Shown: one piece after another, positions 1-7,408 of the stretch
Layout: every line of letters begins with the position of its first letter
Numbering within the stretch: the stretch's first letter is position 1
Source: Bradyrhizobium sp. BR13661
GTDB lineage: Bacteria > Pseudomonadota > Alphaproteobacteria > Rhizobiales > Xanthobacteraceae
Assembly: GCF_029892425.1 (NCBI RefSeq)
Contig: NZ_JARXWB010000001.1
Location: forward strand, 124,001-188,000
Direction: 5' to 3'
DNA: 64,000 bases
Position numbers and translations under genes: made by a program
The notes under the pieces: generated by a model
Seen by the model: only the letters and a program-made list of their open reading frames with translations
What the model was told of the DNA's origin: nothing
Database searches by the model: none

Positions 1-301
1 GCGTCAGCGAGCCGAGCTGGCGGAAGTTCTTCAGCTGGTCCAGCGTCATCGCCGCATTGCCGGTCAAATACAGCAGCGAGTAGAGCAGCATCGAGCCGTG
101 ACCGGCCGAGAGCACGAAGCGGTCGCGGTCGGGCCAGTCGACCGCTGCGGCGTCGAATTTCAGGAACTGCGTGAACAGCACCGTGGCGATGTCGGCGGCG
201 CCCATCGGCAGGCCGGGATGGCCCGACTTCGCCTTCTCGACGGCGTCCATCGAGAGGCCGCGGATCGCGTTGGCCATGCGGTTGTGGTCGACTTGCGTCA
301 T
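1..301 (-). CDS. tkt: Transketolase, N-terminal part (cut by window edge)
   Basis: The reverse strand reads from an ATG at 301 as [20 protein letters not shown], followed by [15 protein letters not shown] and [13 protein letters not shown]. The SGHPGxPMGxA and GHGS segments belong to the thiamine-diphosphate-binding N-terminal domain of transketolase, which moves two-carbon ketol units in the pentose phosphate pathway and Calvin cycle. Only the first 100 codons are present; the rest lies left of the window. In Rhizobiales this gene commonly sits beside the DUF4164-zapA pair found here on the opposite strand, so the two divergent units share the 311 bp gap. Confidence 0.93.
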   Translation of the reverse strand, partial: MTQVDHNRMANAIRGLSMDAVEKAKSGHPGLPMGAADIATVLFTQFLKFDAAAVDWPDRDRFVLSAGHGSMLLYSLLYLTGNAAMTLDQLKNFRQLGSLT

Positions 302-612
302 GTCTGAAATCCGTCTGAAATGAGGCGCTTGGCGGTGGTGCGGGCCGCGCGGGAGAAGGCTGGCGGCTGCTGAAGATCGGGGCTGGGATAGCACCTCGGT
401 TCCGGCAGGCCAAGGCAGTCAAACGCGCCACGGCGCGAAAAGCTGCTTATCGGTGCATAGTTTCGCGGCGGCGTTGCGCTTGGCTAGCTTGCCACGTAAA
501 TTTCTGCTTCTAACCGCTTGCCGAACCGAGTCTTTTGCCGGCCGGCAAGCTCTGAGGTAAAGGCCCAAGGTAAAGTTCAAGGGCAAGGCCCACAGGTTCC
601 GCCGCTGACTGC
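302..612. other. Divergent intergenic region, tkt / DUF4164-zapA
   Basis: These 311 bp hold no supported reading frame. They must carry the promoters of transketolase (leftward) and of the DUF4164-zapA unit (rightward). I could not assign convincing -35/-10 boxes or an operator by eye. Confidence 0.4.
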
Positions 613-933
613 ATGAACGATCGCGTTTCCAAAAGCTCTGCCATGACGGAGTCGTCCGCCGTCGAGATCGAGATCGCGACCCGCAGGCTCATGGCGGCGC
701 TCGACGGACTCGAAAGCGCGGTCGAGCGGCGGCGCGATGCCGATCGCGACGAGAACGAGCTGGCGACGCGCATCCAGGCGCTGGGCGCGGACCGCTCGCG
801 CCTTGCCGACGAGCTCGACGGCGCATTGGTGAAAGCGCGTAAGCTCGAGCGCACCAATCGCGAGATTTCCGAACGGCTTGATTCCGCGATCGTCACGATA
901 CGCTCGGTGCTCGATACCGGAGAGGATGGATGA
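613..933 (+). CDS. DUF4164 family coiled-coil protein
   Basis: A 106-residue protein that is almost wholly charged heptad-like helix (for example SAVERRRDADRDENELATRI and GALVKARKLERTNREISERL), so a coiled coil is expected. Small DUF4164 proteins of this kind sit directly before zapA in Bradyrhizobium and relatives. Its last codons overlap the zapA ATG by four bases, implying translational coupling and perhaps a shared role at the division ring. A second in-frame ATG at 643 could be the real start; neither has a clear ribosome-binding site. Exact function is unknown. Confidence 0.8.
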   Translation: MNDRVSKSSAMTESSAVEIEIATRRLMAALDGLESAVERRRDADRDENELATRIQALGADRSRLADELDGALVKARKLERTNREISERLDSAIVTIRSVLDTGEDG

Positions 934-1313
934 GCCACATCAACGTCACCATCAATGCCCGGCAATACCGCATGGCCTGCGAGGAAGGCCAGGAGGTGCG
1001 GCTGCTCAAGCTCGCCGAAAGCCTGGAGACGCGGATCCAGTCGCTGCGCGGAAAGTTCGGCGAGATCGGCGATGCGCGCCTGACCGTGATGGCCGCGCTG
1101 ACCGTCTGCGACGAGCTGGTGGATGCCGGCAACCGCATCCGCACCATGGAGCAGGAGCTGACCGAGCTCAGGGATTTCCGCAACGCCGCCGTCGAGCGCG
1201 CCCGGTTGACGCAAACGGCCGTGGTGAATGCGCTGAATTCGGCCGCCGAACGCATCGAAAAGTCGACCCAGGTGCTGAACCGCACCGTCGGAGGCGGCAT
1301 CGCGATCGGGTAG
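930..1313 (+). CDS. zapA: Cell division protein ZapA
   Basis: This 127-residue protein opens with MSHINVTINARQYRMACEEG, the N-terminal beta structure of ZapA, with LRGKFGEIGDARLTVMAAL as its core helix and a C-terminal coiled coil. ZapA binds FtsZ in the cytoplasm and bundles its protofilaments at the Z ring. The ATG overlaps the stop of the DUF4164 gene (ATGGATGA). The downstream order, 6S RNA then formyltetrahydrofolate cyclo-ligase, is the conserved zapA-ssrS-ygfA arrangement of many proteobacteria and supports the call. Confidence 0.92.
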   Translation: MSHINVTINARQYRMACEEGQEVRLLKLAESLETRIQSLRGKFGEIGDARLTVMAALTVCDELVDAGNRIRTMEQELTELRDFRNAAVERARLTQTAVVNALNSAAERIEKSTQVLNRTVGGGIAIG

Positions 1314-1318
1314 GGGCC

Positions 1319-1500
1319 ACCCTCCCCTGGAGGGGGAGGGTCGATCGCGCGTAGCGCGAGCGGGGTGGGGTGATCTTTCCACTCGGGCACTGTTCGTCGC
1401 GGAGGGACCGTCACCCCACCCCGGCTCACATTCGCTGCGCTTCATGTGAGCCGACCCACGGGCGAGCTACGCTCGTCCCGGACCCCTCCAGGGGAGGGTA
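1319..1500. repeat. Palindromic intergenic repeat, type A copy 1
   Basis: The element is bounded by inverted ends CCCTCCCCTGGAG and CTCCAGGGGAGGG and holds GATCGCGCGTAGCGCGAG and GGGGTGGGGTGATC segments. A second copy lies at 3324-3484 with nearly the same ends and order. It lies directly after zapA, so a transcript would fold into a large hairpin. No coding capacity is supported. Confidence 0.85.
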
Positions 1501-1566
1501 AGAACCCCGCGCTACAGCGAGGCCGCTCGCCGGGCTGGCGATTCGTCAGTATCGTTGTTACATTGC

Positions 1567-1735
1567 GCAAGCGAGGCTGCGACGCGCGTCAGGAGCCATA
1601 TATCCCCGGGGCCTTATCGATCCTTTAGGGAACTGTCCCTGGCCGGGCCCGTGGGCCCGGACATATGGTGCCCACCTACTTTCGTAGGGAACTCCGGGAT
1701 CGAGTGCTTCAACGGCGTCCGCGGCTTCGCACTGT
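1567..1735 (+). ncRNA. ssrS: 6S RNA candidate (SsrS)
   Basis: Lying between zapA and the 5-formyltetrahydrofolate cyclo-ligase gene, this is the conserved position of 6S RNA. The ends pair: GCGAGGCTGCG at 1571-1581 with CGCGGCTTCGC at 1720-1730, extended by GACGC (1581-1585) with GCGTC (1715-1719). Inside are further GC-rich helices around GGGCCCGTGGGCCC and a less paired centre, fitting the long rod with an open bubble that mimics an open promoter and traps the housekeeping RNA polymerase holoenzyme. Boundaries are estimated from the terminal stem and may be off by 10-20 bases. Confidence 0.72.
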
Positions 1736-1787
1736 TTCTTCCTTCTGGTTCTTGCCTGTAGAAATGACTGCGGCCAGTTCAGTAGGT

Positions 1788-1887
1788 GTCATTCCCCGCG
1801 AAAGCGGGGAATCCAGTACGCCGCGGCCCTTGCGTGAATCGTCACCGCCTCTGGAATACTGGATCACCCGCCTTCGCGGGTGATGAC
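1788..1887. repeat. Palindromic repeat, type B
   Basis: A 100 bp element with inverted ends GTCAT/ATGAC, hairpins CCCCGCGAAAGCGGGG and CACCCGCCTTCGCGGGTG, and inner arms ATCCAGTA/TACTGGAT. It ends just before the cyclo-ligase gene, and the ATG triplets at its right edge are probably part of the repeat, not a start codon. Confidence 0.8.
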
Positions 1888-1903
1888 ATCGGGACCGAAG
1901 CGC

Positions 1904-2500
1904 ATGACCAACACAAAATCCGAACTCCGCGCCAAAGCTCTCGCGGCGCGCGACGCACTCAGCGAGAAGAAGCGCAGCGCCGCCGCTGCAAAGCTCGCCA
2001 AGCGCGGGCTGCCGTTCAAGCTCTTGCCCGGCAGCATCGTCTCGGGCTATTCGCCGATCCGCAGCGAGATCGATCCCCTGCCGCTGCTGAAGAAGCTCGC
2101 GGAACAAGGCGCCAGGCTGGCGCTGCCCTGCGTCACCGCGCGCGGCCAGGCGCTGGTCTTCCGCCTCTTCCATCCGAACGACCGCCTGATGCTCGGCCCG
2201 CTCGGCATTCCCGAGCCGTCGCCGGCAGCCGCCGAGGTCATCCCCGATATCATGCTGACGCCGCTCGCGGCCTTCGATCGTCTCGGCCATCGCATCGGCT
2301 ATGGTGCGGGGCATTACGATTTCACCTTCGCGCATTTGCGCAAGGCCAAGCACATCGTCGGCATCGGGCTCGCTTTTGCGGCGCAGGAGATCGAGGCGGT
2401 TCCGGCATTGGCCCACGACGTGGCGCTGGATTATGTGCTAACGGAATCGGACGTTTTCGATTTCCGGAGTTCTGAAGTTGCGCATTCTGTTCGTGGGTGA
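1904..2500 (+). CDS. 5-formyltetrahydrofolate cyclo-ligase
   Basis: A 198-residue cytoplasmic enzyme that converts 5-formyl-THF to 5,10-methenyl-THF with ATP. Visible motifs are the N-terminal KSELRAKALAARDAL helix, GYSPIRSEIDPLPLL, and the family-typical C-terminal MLTPLAAFDRLGHRIGYGAG followed by HYD. I chose the ATG at 1904 because in-frame ATGs near 1880 fall inside the palindromic repeat. Its location after 6S RNA matches the ygfA position in other proteobacteria. The 3' end overlaps the next gene by 23 bp. Confidence 0.92.
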   Translation: MTNTKSELRAKALAARDALSEKKRSAAAAKLAKRGLPFKLLPGSIVSGYSPIRSEIDPLPLLKKLAEQGARLALPCVTARGQALVFRLFHPNDRLMLGPLGIPEPSPAAAEVIPDIMLTPLAAFDRLGHRIGYGAGHYDFTFAHLRKAKHIVGIGLAFAAQEIEAVPALAHDVALDYVLTESDVFDFRSSEVAHSVRG

Positions 2501-3302
2501 TGTCGTCGGCCGTAGCGGGCGCGATGCCATCGCCGAATATCTGCCCGGCATGGTCAAGGACTGGTCGCTCGATTTCGTCGTCGTCAACGGCGAGAACTCG
2601 GCGGGCGGCTTCGGTATTACCGAAACGATCTATCAGGAGTTCATCGAGGCCGGCGCCGACGCCGTAACCCTCGGCAATCATTCCTGGGACCAGCGCGAAG
2701 CCCTCGTGTTCATCGAGCGCGCCGAACGTCTGGTGCGCCCCGCGAACTATCCGCGCGGCACGCCCGGCCGCGGCGCCGCCCTGGTCGAGACCAAGAACGG
2801 CAAGCATGCGCTCGTCGTCAACGCTTTGGGGCGCGTCTTCATGACCCCGTTCGACGATCCCTTCGCCGCACTCGAGCGCGAGCTGGGCGCCTGTCCGCTC
2901 GGCGTCGCGGCGGATGCCATCGTCGTCGATTTCCATTGCGAGGCGTCGAGCGAGAAGCAGGGCATCGGCTTCTTCTGCGACGGCCGCGCCAGCCTCGTCG
3001 TCGGCACGCATACGCATGTCCCGACCGCCGACCATCAGATCCTGTCAGGCGGCACCGCCTACATGACCGACGCCGGCATGACCGGCGATTACGACTCCAT
3101 CATCGGCATGCAGAAGGAAGAGCCGCTGCGGAGATTCACCTCGGGCATTCCGTCGGGACGGTTCGAGCCTGCGGCGGGTGTGGCGACGCTGAGTGGTGTC
3201 GCGGTGGAGACGGACGATGCGACGGGTCTCGCGCTGAAGATTGCGCCGGTGCGCATCGGTGGAAGGCTCGAGCCCGCGACGCCGAGGTTCTGGTTGAGCT
3301 AG
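2478..3302 (+). CDS. YmdB-type (TIGR00282) metallophosphoesterase
   Basis: A 274-residue calcineurin-like phosphoesterase. It carries the metal-site motifs in order: FVGDVVGRSGR, VVNGENSAGGFG, TLGNHSWDQRE, and GTHTHVPTADHQIL. Members such as Bacillus YmdB hydrolyse cyclic mononucleotides, and the family is usually near 260-270 residues. Translation probably starts at TTG 2478, inside the end of the cyclo-ligase gene, which points to coupled expression. The in vivo substrate is not evident. Confidence 0.88.
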   Translation: MRILFVGDVVGRSGRDAIAEYLPGMVKDWSLDFVVVNGENSAGGFGITETIYQEFIEAGADAVTLGNHSWDQREALVFIERAERLVRPANYPRGTPGRGAALVETKNGKHALVVNALGRVFMTPFDDPFAALERELGACPLGVAADAIVVDFHCEASSEKQGIGFFCDGRASLVVGTHTHVPTADHQILSGGTAYMTDAGMTGDYDSIIGMQKEEPLRRFTSGIPSGRFEPAAGVATLSGVAVETDDATGLALKIAPVRIGGRLEPATPRFWLS

Positions 3303-3323
3303 CTCGCGCCGCATTAAAGGTGT

Positions 3324-3484
3324 CACCCTCCCCTGGAGGGGGAGGGTCGATCGCGCGAAGCGCGAGCGGAGTGGGGTGATCTCTCCACGCGGGCAGTGTG
3401 CGAGGTGGAGAGACTGTCACCCCACCCCGCTGCGCATTCCGCTTCGCTGCATGCACAGCGACCCTCCCCCTCCAGGGGAGGGTA
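3324..3484. repeat. Palindromic intergenic repeat, type A copy 2
   Basis: Second copy of the element at 1319-1500. It shares the CCCTCCCCTGGAG/CTCCAGGGGAGGG ends, the GATCGCGCGAAGCGCGAG hairpin and the GTGGGGTGATC segment. It lies between the convergent phosphoesterase and CobW-type genes. Confidence 0.85.
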
Positions 3485-3529
3485 AGAAAAGCGCCTACTC
3501 CGCCGTCTGCTCCCTTCGCTCCGAACGCC

Positions 3530-4594
3530 TCACGCCGCCGCGCGGACCGCCTGCCACAGCTCCAGCACGTCCGCGCGTGAAATCCCGCGCGTGATGAAGA
3601 CGATGCGCGAGCGGCGATCGCCGTCGGGCCAGGCGGCCAGCGCCACCGGTGGATGGAAGACATGGTGCACGCCGTGGATCACGACCGGCGCAGCCTCGCC
3701 GTGGAGATTGAGTATCCCCTTCACCCGCAGCAGGTCCGCACCACGCGCGCTGCGCAAATGCGCGAGCCAGTGCGTCACGTCCATCCAGTCGAGCGGCTCG
3801 TCGAACGGGAGCATGAAGCTGATGATGGATGCATCGTGATCATGATGATCATGGTCATGGTGCGCGTGGTGGTCACGATGCGAATGACCGGCATGCGCGT
3901 GCGGCTCGGTGAAGGCATGCTCATTGAGCCAGCGTGCGACGTCGATCTTCTTCTCGGGATCGATCAGGCCGGCACCAAACAGGTTTGCCGGATCGATCTC
4001 GCCGTGATCGACGGTTTCGATTCCAGCACCGACGTTGATCTGGCGTAGACGCAGCTCCAGCGCGGCAATGTCCTCGACAAGATCGCGCTTCGTCATCAGC
4101 AGCCGGTCCGCCAGCGCGACCTGTTTCACCGCTTCATACTGACGATCGAGCTGATGCGATGCGTTGACCGCGTCGACCGTGGTTACGATGGTGTCGAGCC
4201 GCAGGAAGTGCGAGACCAGCGGGTTGTTGAGCAGTAACTGCACGATCGGCGCGGGATCGGCGAGCCCGGTGGTCTCGACCAGGATGCGGCGAAATGGCGT
4301 GATCTCGCCACGGTCGCGCCTCACCAGCAGGTCTCGCAGCGTCTGCTCGAGATCGCTGCGGATGGTGCAGCAGACGCAGCCGCTTGCGAGCACGGCAACC
4401 TCGCCGTCGACGCGCTCGACCAGGAGATGATCGAGGCTGACTTCGCCATACTCGTTGATGATGACGGCGCTGTCCTTCATGTCGTCGTGGCGCAGCAGGC
4501 GATTGAGCAGCGTGGTCTTGCCGCTGCCGAGAAAGCCGGTGATCAGCGACACCGGAAGTCGCTGCGCCGATTTGTCGCCTTCGAACAGGCTCAC
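3530..4594 (-). CDS. CobW/COG0523 family GTPase, metal chaperone
   Basis: A 354-residue G3E-family GTPase. Seen in order are Walker A GFLGSGKTT, INEYGEVSLD, the metal-binding CxCC motif GCVCCT, VETTGLADPAP, TKRD in place of NKxD, then a histidine-rich linker (HAHAGHSHRDHHAHHDH and more) and a C-terminal CobW domain (GVHHVFHPP). Such proteins deliver or store metals such as zinc or cobalt for metalloenzymes. GTG 4594 is preferred over GTG 4609 because GGGAGG lies at a good distance before 4594. No Zur-like operator was recognised upstream, so the metal cannot be named. Confidence 0.88.
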   Translation of the reverse strand: MSLFEGDKSAQRLPVSLITGFLGSGKTTLLNRLLRHDDMKDSAVIINEYGEVSLDHLLVERVDGEVAVLASGCVCCTIRSDLEQTLRDLLVRRDRGEITPFRRILVETTGLADPAPIVQLLLNNPLVSHFLRLDTIVTTVDAVNASHQLDRQYEAVKQVALADRLLMTKRDLVEDIAALELRLRQINVGAGIETVDHGEIDPANLFGAGLIDPEKKIDVARWLNEHAFTEPHAHAGHSHRDHHAHHDHDHHDHDASIISFMLPFDEPLDWMDVTHWLAHLRSARGADLLRVKGILNLHGEAAPVVIHGVHHVFHPPVALAAWPDGDRRSRIVFITRGISRADVLELWQAVRAAA

Positions 4595-4715
4595 GGCAGG
4601 TCCTCCCACGATCCGTCTTATTTTTGTCGCTGGACAACAGCGTAGCGGAGGAGGAGGCTAGCCGGAAACAATTTGAGAGTCAGATTTTGTTCTGACCACA
4701 ACCTGGGAGGGTGCA

Positions 4716-5813
4716 ATGTCCAATGAGATCAACAACGTAGATCAAGACGGCAGCGGCGCCACGACCGATCGCCGCACCTTGCTCCGCACCGCTGGCATCG
4801 CCGGCGTTGCCGGTGCGGCGCTCGCCGGTTCCATGCACGGCAAGTTCTCGCTCGCGCCGATCAGCGAGGCCCAGGCGCAGACCGCGACCGCCATGCCCAA
4901 AAACGTCACCGGGCCGTGGTGGCCGTCGAAATGGGGCAAGGACGACGAGTGCGGTGCATCCAATCACATCACGCCCGAAAAAGTTCTCGACACCGCGAAA
5001 TGGATCAAGGACGGCAAGATCTACAAGATCGGGCGCGTTTACGAGGGCGCGATGCCGCTGTTTGGTCCGCGCGCGTTCACACTCCGGATTCCCGGCAGTC
5101 CGACTGGCGGTCCGTTCGGCGACAACAAGCTGGTCTATCACGACGAGTTTGTCTCCACCGAGATCGGCCAGACCGGCACGCAGTTCGACGGCCTCGGCCA
5201 CATCGGCATCCAGCTGGGCAAGGATGGCGACAAGAGCGAGATGAAATTCTACAACGGCTTCTCTGCGCTTGAGATCAGCGACGCCTACGGCCTGAAGAAG
5301 CTCGGCGTGGAGAAGCTGAAGCCGTTGTTCACGCGCGGTCATCTGCTCGACATGGTCGCGCTCAAGGGCGGCATGATGGACGCCGGCCAGGAGATCACCT
5401 CCGCCGACATCAAGGCGGCACTGCAGAAGCAGAACATGAACGAGGCCGACATCAAGCCGGGCGACGCGATCTTCTTCCACACCGGCTGGGGCTCGCTGTG
5501 GATGAAGAACAACGATCGCTTCAACAGCGGCGAGCCGGGCATCGGCCTCGATGCCGCGAAATGGGTGATCGAAAAGGACCTCGCGCTGACCGGCGCCGAC
5601 ACCTGGGCGGTCGAGGTGGTGCCCAATCCCGACAAGTCACTTGCCTTCGTGGTCCATGCCGAGCTGCAAACCAAGCACGGCATCCACAACCACGAAAACC
5701 TCATCTTCGACGATCTGATCGCCGACAAGAAGTACCAGTTCGTCTATTGCTTCGCGCCCGCCCCGATCAAGGGCGCCACGGGCAGCAACGGTTGCCCGAT
5801 CGCGATTACGTGA
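4716..5813 (+). CDS. Tat-exported cyclase-family (PF04199) hydrolase
   Basis: A 365-residue protein with a twin-arginine signal (DRRTLLRTAGIAG at about 18-30), hence likely exported folded. The mature part has PWWPSKWGKDDECGASNHI and TEIGQTGTQFDGLGHIG, the latter at the place of the HxGTHxDxxxH metal motif of kynurenine-formamidase-like cyclases, with Gln where the first His is usual. Such enzymes hydrolyse amides or esters using divalent metal. GGGAGGG precedes the ATG. It is a single gene with a strong terminator after it, so context does not reveal a substrate. Confidence 0.8.
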   Translation: MSNEINNVDQDGSGATTDRRTLLRTAGIAGVAGAALAGSMHGKFSLAPISEAQAQTATAMPKNVTGPWWPSKWGKDDECGASNHITPEKVLDTAKWIKDGKIYKIGRVYEGAMPLFGPRAFTLRIPGSPTGGPFGDNKLVYHDEFVSTEIGQTGTQFDGLGHIGIQLGKDGDKSEMKFYNGFSALEISDAYGLKKLGVEKLKPLFTRGHLLDMVALKGGMMDAGQEITSADIKAALQKQNMNEADIKPGDAIFFHTGWGSLWMKNNDRFNSGEPGIGLDAAKWVIEKDLALTGADTWAVEVVPNPDKSLAFVVHAELQTKHGIHNHENLIFDDLIADKKYQFVYCFAPAPIKGATGSNGCPIAIT

Positions 5814-5820
5814 GCGGGAG

Positions 5821-5857
5821 ATCGGCGCGGGTGGCGAGCGCCCGCGCCGATGTTTTG
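5821..5857 (+). terminator. Rho-independent terminator after the cyclase gene
   Basis: ATCGGCGCGGG at 5821-5831 pairs perfectly with CCCGCGCCGAT at 5841-5851 around a 9-base loop and is followed by GTTTTGGTT. It begins seven bases after the stop codon. Confidence 0.8.
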
Positions 5858-5891
5858 GTTGAGTTGAGTTGAGAGCGGCGCCACACCCTCG

Positions 5892-6050
5892 GTGTCATCC
5901 TCGCCTAGCGCGCACTTGCGCGCGGGGGGCGGGGATCCATACGCCGCAGCAGAAGTTGTTGCGCGCGATGGTCATGACTCATCTTCGCCCAACTCCTGCT
6001 GCGGAGTATGGGTCCCGGATCTGCGCTTCGCTTGTCCGGGACGACGGCGA
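5892..6050. repeat. Palindromic repeat, type C
   Basis: An imperfect inverted repeat with GCCGCAGCAGAAGTT on the left and AACTCCTGCTGCGG on the right, ending in GTCCGGGACGAC. It fills the gap between two convergent genes and has no supported coding content. Confidence 0.7.
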
Positions 6051-6077
6051 AGATTGGCGCGCAATGCTGCGCAAATC

Positions 6078-7214
6078 TCAGGTGACCGCGCCCCGCGCCG
6101 CGATCGGCCAGAGCGCTTCCACGCGGGCTTCCGGCGTGTTGAAGCCGCGCACGCCGACATACCAGTCGTACAGATTGACGGTCGGGTCGCAATGTCCGGG
6201 AATCAGCGTCACCTTGTCGCCGATCGCCAGCCGGGACGACGCACTGTCGAAGTCGAGCAGGCCATGCTCGTCGGAGGGCCGATGGTAGCGCAGGTCGGGC
6301 CGGCCCAGCACGGCCGGGAATCCGCTGTCGTTCGACAGGGCCTTATGGCCGGCATCGATGACCGCGCGTTCGCCGGCGCCGGTGCTCATCACGGTCGCGT
6401 ACACGAACAGCGCGTGCTCGAACGCCTTGGCATTGCGCGCCCCGTCGGCGACGTTCTTGGCGTAGTCGGCGTCCATGAAAATGTACGAACCCGCCTGCAA
6501 TTCGTTCCAGATGCCGCTCGCGCCTTCGAGCTCGAATGTCCCGGTTCCCGCGCCTCCGATCGTCCGGCATTGGAAGCCTGCCTCTTTGAGGACGCGCAGC
6601 GTCTCCGTCGTCGCGTTCGCGGCATTGGTGATGGCAGCGCGCCGCTCCTCGGGTGTGCGCAAATGCTGGGCGGAGCCGTGATAGGCCTGCAAGCCGCCGA
6701 ACGACAGGAAGCGCGACCCCGCCACCTGCCGCGCCAGGTCGGCTGCCGCTGGCCCCGGCCTGACGCCGCAGCGACCGGCACCGACGTCGATTTCGACCAG
6801 CACTTCGATTTGCGATCCTGCCCGTTCCGCAGCCTGCGCCAGTTGCTCGACCACGATCGCATCGTCGACGCAAACGCTGATGCGCGCGTGGCGCGCCAGC
6901 GCCGCCAGTCGCTCCAGCTTCCGCAAGCCCACCACCTCGTTGCTGACGAGCACGTCGCTGACCCCGCCCGCCACCAGGATCTCGGCCTCGGCGACCTTCT
7001 GGCAGCATATGCCGACCGCACCGCGGGCGATCTGCTTGGCCGCGATGATCGGCGACTTGTGGGTCTTGGCATGCGGGCGCAATCGAACGCCGAGCTTGCC
7101 GGCCGCTGCCGCCATCGTGTCGAGATTGCGCTCGAAGGCGTCGAGGTCGATGATCAGCGCCGGTGTATCGATCTCGGAAAGCGGCGCACCGATTTGGGCG
7201 GGTGGAAGGGACAT
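6078..7214 (-). CDS. D-threonine aldolase / D-serine dehydratase-like PLP enzyme
   Basis: This 378-residue fold-type III PLP protein opens with an alanine-racemase-like barrel: DTPALIIDLDAFERN, then RPHAKTHKSP containing the PLP lysine, GICCQKVAEAE and LVEIDVGAGRCG. Near the C-terminus LIPGHCDPTVNLYD gives the His-x-Asp/Cys metal ligands of the DSD1/D-threonine aldolase group. Members cleave D-3-hydroxyamino acids or dehydrate D-serine. The ATG at 7214 gives the usual N-terminus; an upstream extension to 7412 would overlap the cytochrome gene and a GC hairpin. It is separate from the oxidoreductase operon upstream. Confidence 0.85.
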   Translation of the reverse strand: MSLPPAQIGAPLSEIDTPALIIDLDAFERNLDTMAAAAGKLGVRLRPHAKTHKSPIIAAKQIARGAVGICCQKVAEAEILVAGGVSDVLVSNEVVGLRKLERLAALARHARISVCVDDAIVVEQLAQAAERAGSQIEVLVEIDVGAGRCGVRPGPAAADLARQVAGSRFLSFGGLQAYHGSAQHLRTPEERRAAITNAANATTETLRVLKEAGFQCRTIGGAGTGTFELEGASGIWNELQAGSYIFMDADYAKNVADGARNAKAFEHALFVYATVMSTGAGERAVIDAGHKALSNDSGFPAVLGRPDLRYHRPSDEHGLLDFDSASSRLAIGDKVTLIPGHCDPTVNLYDWYVGVRGFNTPEARVEALWPIAARGAVT

Positions 7215-7295
7215 CGCAAACCAGCTGATTGTGTTCGGGTCCGCGCCCCGAATGTGCGGCGGCCTTTCTACGGCAGCATCGGCCGCCGTACCAGT

Positions 7296-7319
7296 GCCGG
7301 GCGCCGCTTGGCGCCCGGC
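7296..7319 (-). terminator. GC-rich hairpin downstream of cytochrome gene
   Basis: GCCGGGCGCC (7296-7305) and GGCGCCCGGC (7310-7319) form a perfect 10 bp stem with a GCTT loop. It follows the stop of the three-gene oxidoreductase operon. No T-tract follows on the minus strand, so it may be a weak terminator or an RNA-stabilising hairpin. Confidence 0.45.
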
Positions 7320-7408
7320 TGGCGGGATTGCCATTTTAGACAGGCGGGCTGGCAACGCCCCAGCGGAGAGCGGCGCGAGCATCGATCTCCCGCAGCCGCC
7401 CCTGAGCG

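Noticed and set aside
510..1445. Long minus-strand frame opposite the DUF4164 and zapA genes
   Set aside because: It is antisense to two recognised genes and runs through a palindromic repeat; its translation shows no family motif.
1319..3484. Palindromic repeats considered as a CRISPR array
   Set aside because: Copies are few, far apart and each is internally palindromic; there are no regular repeats with spacers and no cas genes.
6078..7214. Alanine racemase as the name for the PLP enzyme
   Set aside because: The C-terminal HCDP metal motif and length fit the D-threonine aldolase/D-serine dehydratase group, not alanine racemase.
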